Below are positions 56,994 through 64,000 of a stretch of DNA of 64,000 nt, piece after piece. Position 1 is the stretch's first letter; every line of letters begins with the position of its first letter. The stretch spans positions 620,001 to 684,000 of the forward strand of contig CAXXGW010000009.1 in NCBI GenBank assembly GCA_963666755.2, in the 5' to 3' direction. This DNA is from CAXXOK01 sp963666755. Its GTDB lineage: Bacteria > Bacillota > Clostridia > Christensenellales > Aristaeellaceae. The notes under the pieces were generated by a model. That model saw only the letters and a list, made by a program, of their open reading frames with translations, had not been told where the DNA came from and did no database searches. The translations under genes were made by a program, and so were the position numbers.

Positions 56994-57998
56994 ATGACCA
57001 TCCGCGAACAGTGGGAGGAGCATGAGGCGCAATGGCTTTCCGCCTATGCCAAGCGAAGCGTCGATACGCGGGGGCGGGCGCGACCGATCCCGCCTTGCGA
57101 AGTCCGCACGGATTTTCAGCGGGACAGGGACCGCATCATCCATTGCAAGGGGTTCCGGCGGCTCAAGTTCAAAACACAGGTGTTTCTGGCCCCCAAGGGC
57201 GATCACTACCGCACGCGGCTGACGCATACGCTGGAGGTTTCGCAGGTGGCGCGTACGCTGGCACGCGCACTGCGCCTGAATGAGGACCTGACCGAGGCCA
57301 TCGCTTTGGGGCACGATCTGGGGCACACGCCCTTCGGGCACATTGGCGAAAAGACCCTCGACCGCCTGACCCCCGGCGGATTCAAGCACAATGTGCAGAG
57401 CCTGCGCATGGTGGATGTGCTGGAAAAGGAAGGGCAGGGCCTGAACCTGACGTTTGAGGTGCGCGACGGCATCCGCAACCACAGCGGCGAGGACGAGCCC
57501 GTAACGCTAGAGGGCTGGTGCGTGCGGCGCGCGGATCGCATTGCCTACATCAACCACGATATCGACGATGCCATTCGCGGGGGCATCCTCAAGGCGTTCG
57601 AACTGCCGCGGGAGTGTGTGCGCACGCTTGGCGATACGCACAGCAAGCGCATCAACACCATGATTCTGGATATTGTGCGCAACAGCGCCGAGCAACCTTA
57701 TGTGCGCATGAGCCCGGAGGTCAGCCAGGCCAGCGACGCGCTGCGCGCCTTCCTGTTTGAACGCGTGTACAACGACAGCTGGCGCGCGCAGGAGGAGAAG
57801 CGCTGCGATTTTGTGCTGACCTCGCTTTTCCAGCACTACTGCGAGAACCCCACCCAGATGCCCGACGAGTATGTGCAGATTGTCTACCGCGAAGGGGTGG
57901 AGCGCGCCGCGTGCGATTTTCTGGCCTGCATGACCGATCGCTATGCCACGGACGATTTTACCGCGCTGTTCGTGCCCAACGATTTTGCAATCCGCTGA
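56994..57998 (+). CDS. dgt: dGTP triphosphohydrolase-like HD protein
   Basis: HD-domain dNTPase hydrolysing dGTP to deoxyguanosine and triphosphate, 334 residues. It starts MTIREQWEEHEAQWLSAYA, matching family N termini, then DFQRDRDRIIHCKGFRRLKFKTQVF (given by blocks around 45-65), the HD motif set H...HTLEVSQVAR (about 76-85), ALGHDLGHTPFGHIGEKTLD (about 101-120), and D in RADRIAYINHDIDDAI (about 180-195). In-frame ATGs at 56949 (GGAGG four bases upstream) and 56988 are alternatives. First gene of the dnaG-rpoD block. Confidence 0.9.
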   Translation: MTIREQWEEHEAQWLSAYAKRSVDTRGRARPIPPCEVRTDFQRDRDRIIHCKGFRRLKFKTQVFLAPKGDHYRTRLTHTLEVSQVARTLARALRLNEDLTEAIALGHDLGHTPFGHIGEKTLDRLTPGGFKHNVQSLRMVDVLEKEGQGLNLTFEVRDGIRNHSGEDEPVTLEGWCVRRADRIAYINHDIDDAIRGGILKAFELPRECVRTLGDTHSKRINTMILDIVRNSAEQPYVRMSPEVSQASDALRAFLFERVYNDSWRAQEEKRCDFVLTSLFQHYCENPTQMPDEYVQIVYREGVERAACDFLACMTDRYATDDFTALFVPNDFAIR

Positions 57999-58073
57999 GC
58001 GCAGCCCCAAAAATGTTAAGGCCCGCGGCAGGAAACAAACCGCGCGCGGCGAATCAGAGAAGGTGAAACGGCA

Positions 58074-59804
58074 ATGGCAGGAAGGTTTCCTCCGGCGTGG
58101 CTGGAGGAACTGCGCACGCGGGCAGACATCGTGCAGATCGTGTCCGCATATGTTCCGCTGAAGAAGAACGGGCATAGATACGTGGGTCTGTGCCCGTTTC
58201 ACAACGAAAAGACGCCGTCGTTCAACGTGGATGCCCAAAAGCAGGTGTATTACTGCTTTGGCTGCAAGGCGGGCGGCAGCGTCATCCAGTTCGTGATGGA
58301 CATCGAACATCTGGATTTTCAGGAGGCGGTGGCCGCCCTGGCCGACCGCCTGCACATGCCGCTGCCACAGTTGCAAAACGATCCGGAGTACGAGCGGAGG
58401 CGCACCCTTCGGGAGCGCGTGTATCAGCTCAATCAAGCGGCCGCGCGGCTGTACCATCAGGCGCTGTGGGAACCGCAGGGCGCGTCGATCCTCGCGTACG
58501 CGCAGAAGCGGGGCTTAAGCGACGCGGTAATCCGCCGGTTCGGCATCGGCGCGGCTACGGGCGCAAGCCTGATGCCACCGCTGCTGGAGCAGGGCTTTAC
58601 CCGGGAGGAGCTGCTTGCCGCCGGACTGTGCATGGAACGGGAGGGCCGCGTGCGCGACCTTTTCCGCCAGCGATTGCTGTTTCCCATTCTGGATGCGCAC
58701 GGGAACGTGCTGGGCTTCGGCGGCCGCGCCATGGGCGACGCCCAGCCCAAGTACCTGAACACCCCGGACACACCCGCCTTCAACAAGCGCCAGAACGTAT
58801 TCGCCGCTAACCTCCTGCGCAAAGCGCGGGGCCTGACCCGGGTGATCCTGGTGGAAGGCTACATGGATGTGGCATCGCTGATGCAGTTTGGCGTGGAAGG
58901 CGTTGCGGCGACGCTGGGCACGGCGCTCACCCCGGAACAGGCGCGCCTGCTGACGCGTTTTGCCCCTGAAGTGTGGCTGGCCTATGACGGCGACGGCGCG
59001 GGCCAGAAGGCCATTTTGCGAGGGCTGGATGTGCTCGAAGCCGAGCATGTGCCGGCGCGCGTGCTGGATTTTCCCGGCGGGCTGGACCCGGACGAGTTTA
59101 TCCGGCAGGAGGGCATTGCCGCGTTTGAAGCACTCAAACCCATCAGCGGCGTAACCTACCGCATGCGGCGCGAGAAGGAAAAGCATGACCTGAGCGCCGA
59201 GGAGGGGCGTGCCGCCTATGCCAAGGCGTGCGCGGAGATTTTAAAAGCCGTGCGCGAACCGGTGGAACTGGAAACGTATTTAAAGCAACTGGCCTTTGAA
59301 AGCGGCTTCAACCGTGAGGTGCTGCTGGCGCAGATCGGCGTCGCGCCGCAGCGGCAGCGCGCCTACGTGCCCCGACCGGAAAGCGTTCGTAAAAAGCCGG
59401 ATGATGCCGTACAGGCGGATCGCAACGCCTGCACCCTGCTGGCAGTGCTCTCGACCGGCCGCCTGCCCGATGGAGTGGTCAGCGCCGACGAATTTACAGA
59501 CCCACAGCTGCGCGCCATTGCCGAGGCGCTGCTGCGCGGCGAGTCGGTCGCCGCTTTGATGGAAAGCCAGCCGGACGACCGGGGTCGCGCGCTGGTGGGC
59601 GCGGTGCTCGCCATCCAGACCGACGAGGACGATGCGGGCCTGATGCGCATGGCACAGGATTGTCTGCGTAAAATGCGTGTTGAAAGGCTTGCGAAGGAAT
59701 GGGAGGAAATCCAGCGAACGTTGCCGAATGTACCTGAGAGCGAACAGCCCGCCCTGATGGAGCGTGCGGTTCGCCTGACCATCCAGCTCAAGGCGCTGGA
59801 ATAA
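58074..59804 (+). CDS. dnaG: DNA primase
   Basis: Synthesises RNA primers for replication, 576 residues. N-terminal CHC2 zinc finger CPFHNEKTPSFNV...YYCFGCKAGG (Cys 40, His 43, Cys 61, Cys 64 approximately). The catalytic core has GFGGRAMGDAQPKYLNTP (about 220-237), the TOPRIM glutamate in ILVEGYMDVASL (about 260-271), and the DxD in YDGDGAGQKA (about 304-313). A C-terminal helicase-binding region (about 450-576) completes it. SD GAAGGTG. It precedes rpoD, the classic macromolecular-synthesis order. Confidence 0.97.
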   Translation: MAGRFPPAWLEELRTRADIVQIVSAYVPLKKNGHRYVGLCPFHNEKTPSFNVDAQKQVYYCFGCKAGGSVIQFVMDIEHLDFQEAVAALADRLHMPLPQLQNDPEYERRRTLRERVYQLNQAAARLYHQALWEPQGASILAYAQKRGLSDAVIRRFGIGAATGASLMPPLLEQGFTREELLAAGLCMEREGRVRDLFRQRLLFPILDAHGNVLGFGGRAMGDAQPKYLNTPDTPAFNKRQNVFAANLLRKARGLTRVILVEGYMDVASLMQFGVEGVAATLGTALTPEQARLLTRFAPEVWLAYDGDGAGQKAILRGLDVLEAEHVPARVLDFPGGLDPDEFIRQEGIAAFEALKPISGVTYRMRREKEKHDLSAEEGRAAYAKACAEILKAVREPVELETYLKQLAFESGFNREVLLAQIGVAPQRQRAYVPRPESVRKKPDDAVQADRNACTLLAVLSTGRLPDGVVSADEFTDPQLRAIAEALLRGESVAALMESQPDDRGRALVGAVLAIQTDEDDAGLMRMAQDCLRKMRVERLAKEWEEIQRTLPNVPESEQPALMERAVRLTIQLKALE

Positions 59805-59890
59805 CCGCGAAGGTTGCGATTGTGGTTTCAAACCGTCCTCCGGCAGGACAACCCACCCTAAGGGGCGCAAGCCCCGGCTTTCCCCGACGC

Positions 59891-59912
59891 GGCGGCTGCG
59901 GCCGCCCCTTTT
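59891..59912 (+). terminator. Hairpin between dnaG and rpoD
   Basis: A 6-bp GGCGGC stem with a TGCG loop followed by CCTTTT. It may reduce read-through from dnaG into rpoD. Confidence 0.5.
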
Positions 59913-59964
59913 CCCCCGCGTGCCGCCCCGCGACACGGCCCTTTCACATGAAGGAGTGATGAAG

Positions 59965-61047
<1,083 letters not shown>

Positions 61048-61875
61048 ATGACGGCGATGGAACAACCGCCCCGGATGCCGCAAACCGAAGGCGTTGCGGA
61101 GGCCCGCCGCCCGGGCAGGCCGCCCCAGCTGGACGCGCGCCTGCGCGCTGCCGCCGATTGGATTGCGGATAGCGATATCTGTGCCGATATCGGGTGCGAC
61201 CATGGGCGGTTGGGCGCGGTGCTGCTCAGCGAAAACCGCTGCCGACAGCTGCTGGCGGCCGATGTGAGCGCCAAGGCGCTGGCAAAGGCACGCCGCCGTA
61301 TCGGGGCGCTGGGGTATGGGCCGCGCACGGTTTTTGCCGTGGCGGACGGCCTTTCTGCCCTGCAAGCCCTGTCGGGCGGCCATGCGGATACGGTGTGCAT
61401 CCTCGGCATGGGGGGCGACACCGTGGCGGGCATCCTGCGCCGGGGGCAGCAACAGCTTGCCGGTGCGACGCTGATCCTGGGTGCGCAGACGGAGTTTTCT
61501 CTGACGCGATTGGCGGTACAACAGATCGGCTACCAACTGAAGGACGAGCGCGTGGTATGCGCCGGAGGCAGGCTGTATCTGCTGCTGCGCGCTATGCCGG
61601 CGGCGTGCCCTGTGATGTATACCGAACGGGAGCTGCTCTTGGGGCCTTGCCTGCTTGCCGGGCAGCCGCCCCTGTGGCGCGTATGGCTCATGCGCAAGCA
61701 ACGGTTGCTCAGCGCCGCCGTCGCAGCCATGCATCAAGCCGCGGCCCCACGGGAAGCCGAACGTCTGGCGCTGGCTGAGCGCGAGCTGCGCTACACCGAG
61801 GAAGCACTGCTTGCGCTGGAACCCGCGCCGGAAGGGAAACCGCAGCAGATTCGGGAGGGGGAAGCGGGCCGGTGA
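61048..61875 (+). CDS. trmK: tRNA (adenine-22-N1)-methyltransferase
   Basis: SAM-dependent enzyme methylating A22 in tRNA, 275 residues. The core begins at about residue 28, LDARLRAAADWI, then motif I ICADIGCDHGRLGAVLL (about 44-60), AADVSAKALAKARRRI, and ILGMGGDTVAGIL (about 113-125). A C-terminal coiled coil covers about 200-260. The ATG directly follows the rpoD stop; its SD (AAGGA) is 13 bases away. The first 25 residues are not typical of the family, so an internal start is possible. It overlaps nif3 by four bases. Confidence 0.92.
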   Translation: MTAMEQPPRMPQTEGVAEARRPGRPPQLDARLRAAADWIADSDICADIGCDHGRLGAVLLSENRCRQLLAADVSAKALAKARRRIGALGYGPRTVFAVADGLSALQALSGGHADTVCILGMGGDTVAGILRRGQQQLAGATLILGAQTEFSLTRLAVQQIGYQLKDERVVCAGGRLYLLLRAMPAACPVMYTERELLLGPCLLAGQPPLWRVWLMRKQRLLSAAVAAMHQAAAPREAERLALAERELRYTEEALLALEPAPEGKPQQIREGEAGR

Positions 61876-62648
61876 CGGTACAACAAATCTGGGACTGGCT
61901 TGACAGCTTCGCCCCGTTTGTAACGCAGGAAGCGTTTGACAATGCCGGGTTGGTGATCGGCGATCCGTCGGCGACAGTGGAGCGCGTGCTGTTTGCGCTG
62001 GACGCGACGCTGCCGGTGGTGCGCGAGGCGCAAACGTTGGGCGCACAGCTGATCGTCACGCACCATCCGCTGCTGTTTGGCGGCGTCCGGCAACTGCGCA
62101 CCGACCGGCCGGAAGGCGCGGCGATTGCGACGATTGCGGGGTCGGGGCTAAACCTGATTGCCGCGCATACCAACTTTGACCAGGCCCCGGGCGGCACGGG
62201 GTACAGCCTCGCTTTGGCTCTTGGGCTGACCGAAATCCTGCCGACACCGGGCACTCCGTACCTACGCACCGGATTTTTACCGGCGCCGATGCGGGCCGCT
62301 GATTTTCTGGCCGATGTGAACCGCAGGCTTGGCGCGTGCGCCCGCCTGTACGGCGATCCGCAGATGCTGCTGCACCGTGTGGCCGTCGGGCCCGGCGCGT
62401 GCGGCGACGCGGTCGCGCTGGCCGCTGCCGACGGCGCGCAGGCTTATGTGGTGGGGGAAATCAAACACCACGCGCTTTTGGAGGCGCAAGGCCTCGGCCT
62501 TACCGTGCTGGAAGCCGGGCACGGCTGCACCGAGCAGCCCGGCATCACGGCACTATACCAACGTTTTCTCTCAGACGCGCAAGCCGGGCATTGGCCCGTG
62601 CAGGCGCACCTGACTGCCATACGGCCCTGCGGCTGCACAACCGCCTGA
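61872..62648 (+). CDS. Nif3-like dinuclear metal center hexameric protein
   Basis: YqfO/Nif3 family protein of 258 residues, also considered a GTP cyclohydrolase I type 2 homologue; its true reaction is unsettled. Metal-site blocks are THHPLLFGG (about 58-66), AAHTNFDQAPGG (about 97-108) and the C-terminal LEAGHGCTEQPG (about 215-226). Start is GTG at 61872 in a GTGA overlap with trmK. The trmK-nif3 pairing is widespread in Firmicutes. Confidence 0.95.
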   Translation: MTVQQIWDWLDSFAPFVTQEAFDNAGLVIGDPSATVERVLFALDATLPVVREAQTLGAQLIVTHHPLLFGGVRQLRTDRPEGAAIATIAGSGLNLIAAHTNFDQAPGGTGYSLALALGLTEILPTPGTPYLRTGFLPAPMRAADFLADVNRRLGACARLYGDPQMLLHRVAVGPGACGDAVALAAADGAQAYVVGEIKHHALLEAQGLGLTVLEAGHGCTEQPGITALYQRFLSDAQAGHWPVQAHLTAIRPCGCTTA

Positions 62649-62710
62649 TACGGCTGCGGCCCCGGGCACAGACGCTCCGCAGGGAGCACGCACACTGCAA
62701 GGAGGGTACC

Positions 62711-63418
62711 ATGGATCAGATTGCTATGCTCTGGGATTACCAACAGGCCGACATGGAGGCCGACGCGCTGGAGAACGACATCAAGCGCTCGCCGAACCGC
62801 CTGGCGCTGAAGAAGAACCGAGACTTCCTGCTGGAACAGCAGAACACCGTCAAACAGATGGAGGAAGAAGTTGCCGAGATGCTGGACCGCGTGGATATGA
62901 TCAAGGACGCGATCCTGCGCCAGCAGGAACAGCTCAAGGCGCTGCAAGCGAGGCTGGAGGACAGCCCCCCCGAAAATCTGGAACAGGCCCGCGCCTATAG
63001 TCAGGACGCGCAAAAGCTGATTTCCGACATCCAGAACTACGAGCAGGAAATGAAGCGCATCCAGCTGGACGCGGCCGAGCACGAACGCGCACAGAAGGAA
63101 ATCGGCATGAAGTTTGCCAAGGTCAAGGCCGAGTACGAAAAACAGCGCGTGGAGTATGAGGACGAGTACCGCGAGCAGATGAAGGCGCTGGAAGAAAAGC
63201 GGCACATCGCGCAGGAAAAGGGCAAGGATATCGACACGGCGCTGATGGAACGCTATCAGGTGATTAAAAAGCACTGCATCCCCCCAGTGGCAAAACTGGT
63301 GAACGATCAGTGCGGCGGTTGCTTCATGAGCCTGCCGTCGGCCACGCTGCGCAACATCAAATCCGGGGCGCAGATTATCGAATGCGAATCCTGCGGCCGG
63401 ATGATCGTGCAGCTGTAA
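62711..63418 (+). CDS. C4-type zinc ribbon domain protein with long coiled coil
   Basis: A 235-residue protein. Residues about 10-180 are a heptad-rich coiled coil (many E, K, Q, L), and the C terminus is a zinc ribbon with CGGC (about 202-205) and CESC (about 226-229), the zf-RING_7/CT398-like pattern. The biochemical role is unknown. It often follows nif3 in Firmicutes, as here with a 62-bp gap. GGAGGG lies four bases before the ATG. A longer in-frame opening at 62336 lies inside nif3 and is rejected. Confidence 0.92.
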   Translation: MDQIAMLWDYQQADMEADALENDIKRSPNRLALKKNRDFLLEQQNTVKQMEEEVAEMLDRVDMIKDAILRQQEQLKALQARLEDSPPENLEQARAYSQDAQKLISDIQNYEQEMKRIQLDAAEHERAQKEIGMKFAKVKAEYEKQRVEYEDEYREQMKALEEKRHIAQEKGKDIDTALMERYQVIKKHCIPPVAKLVNDQCGGCFMSLPSATLRNIKSGAQIIECESCGRMIVQL

Positions 63419-63424
63419 GCGCAT

Positions 63425-63464
63425 CGCGCGCGGGCGTCGGCAGACGTCCGCGCGTGCGTTTTTT
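63425..63464 (+). terminator. Strong terminator after the zinc-ribbon gene
   Basis: A stem of 12 or more pairs (CGCGGGCGTC with GACGTCCGCG, one wobble) with a GGCA loop, then TTTTTT. Confidence 0.88.
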
Positions 63465-63488
63465 CACAGGAAAGGGAGCGTACGGGGC

Positions 63489-64000
63489 ATGGATATCGTT
63501 TCCATTATTGAAAAAAAGAAGCTGGGCGGCGCGCTCAGCCGGGAGGAGATCGCCTTTTTCGCCAACGGCGCAGCCCGGAAAACCATTGAAGATTATCAGC
63601 TGGCTGCGCTGCTGATGGCCATCCGCCTCAACGGCATGGATCGGCGGGAGACGGTGGATTTGACCCTTGCCATGGCCGAATCCGGCGATATGGTGGATTT
63701 AAGCGCCATCGAGGGCATCCCTACGGACAAGCACAGCACCGGCGGCGTGGGGGATACGACCACCCTGATCCTCGCCCCGCTGGTGGCCGCGTGCGGCGTG
63801 CCCGTTGCTAAAATGAGCGGCCGGGGGCTGGGCCACACCGGCGGCACGCTGGATAAGCTGGAAAGCATCGCCGGGTTTCAGGTGGAGCTTACCATGGAGG
63901 ATTTTATCGCGCAGGTGCAGCGCATCGGCGTAGCGGTGATCGGCCAATCCGGCGATCTGGCCCCGGCGGATAAGGTGCTGTACGCTTTGCGGGATGTCAC
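63489..64000 (+). CDS. pdp: Pyrimidine-nucleoside phosphorylase, cut off by window edge
   Basis: The first 170 codons of a thymidine/pyrimidine-nucleoside phosphorylase. Family blocks are SIIEKKKLGGALSREEI at the N terminus, YQLAALLMAIRLNGMD, the phosphate-binding DKHSTGGVGDTTTLIL (about 79-94) and the signature KMSGRGLGHTGGTLDKLES (about 106-124), then IGQSGDLAPADK. It would act with punA and deoB in nucleoside salvage, though those lie 50 kb away. deoA is the alternative name; the Firmicute form usually accepts uridine and thymidine. Confidence 0.95.
   Translation, partial: MDIVSIIEKKKLGGALSREEIAFFANGAARKTIEDYQLAALLMAIRLNGMDRRETVDLTLAMAESGDMVDLSAIEGIPTDKHSTGGVGDTTTLILAPLVAACGVPVAKMSGRGLGHTGGTLDKLESIAGFQVELTMEDFIAQVQRIGVAVIGQSGDLAPADKVLYALRDV

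Noticed and set aside
62336..62710. N-terminal extension of the zinc-ribbon protein
   Set aside because: It overlaps nif3 out of frame. The ATG at 62711 has GGAGGG and begins the conserved coiled coil.

Overview
The window reads as a chromosomal segment of a GC-rich Firmicute of the class Clostridia, possibly near the Christensenellales (lineage is inference). Support: Gram-positive-type sigma-A promoters with 17-18 bp spacers, strong GGAGG ribosome sites, two T-box leaders, an FMN riboswitch with a rho-independent terminator, an ECF riboflavin transporter, a zinc-type L32, a DUF177-rpmF pair, scpAB, pta-ackA, VanZ and RDD domains, and a dgt-dnaG-rpoD-trmK-nif3 block. No rRNA, tRNA, CRISPR array, prophage or insertion sequence was seen. 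Most of the window is housekeeping DNA with intergenic gaps usually under 300 bp.

Layout. 1-5.1 kb: a truncated metallophosphoesterase, a PpiC-type foldase lipoprotein, murC and an orphan solute-binding protein. 5.2-9.1 kb: a galactokinase, the FMN riboswitch with ribU, then tsaE-tsaB-rimI (tRNA t6A and ribosomal acetylation). 9.5-16.3 kb: an RlmL-like methyltransferase diverging from deoB-punA (nucleoside salvage), an M50 protease with scpA-scpB, and tmcAL. 16.4-26.5 kb: pta-ackA (acetate fermentation), DUF177-rpmF, T-box-small membrane protein-valS, rsmH, rsmI-recQ. 26.8-36.5 kb: birA diverging from uxuA (glucuronate catabolism), a NadR-type NAD enzyme, a marR-ABC-ABC drug-exporter operon, and a DEAD-box helicase behind a long structured leader.

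36.8-44.8 kb is the most unusual part. A four-gene minus-strand operon encodes phosphonate biosynthesis: phosphonopyruvate decarboxylase, a MobA/LicC-like nucleotidyltransferase, a cytidylyltransferase-like/PEP mutase fusion, and an iron alcohol dehydrogenase that probably reduces phosphonoacetaldehyde. The inferred product is CMP-activated 2-hydroxyethylphosphonate for decorating a glycan or lipid. pyrG (CTP synthase) lies just downstream on the same strand. Divergent from the operon is a P-II-like gene that lacks an in-frame stop before the cation/proton antiporter it feeds into. A -1 shift on a GGGGG run would restore an ATGA stop/start overlap.

45-64 kb: a sugar-phosphate isomerase-like protein, then CapA, a PAP2-diacylglycerol/undecaprenol kinase fusion and an alpha/beta hydrolase (envelope functions). 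Next come T-box-pheST, a VanZ-RDD fusion, three 85-bp tandem repeats, a YjdF protein behind a probable yjdF riboswitch, a DUF89 protein, and the replication/transcription block dgt-dnaG-rpoD-trmK-nif3-zinc ribbon. The window ends inside a pyrimidine-nucleoside phosphorylase gene.
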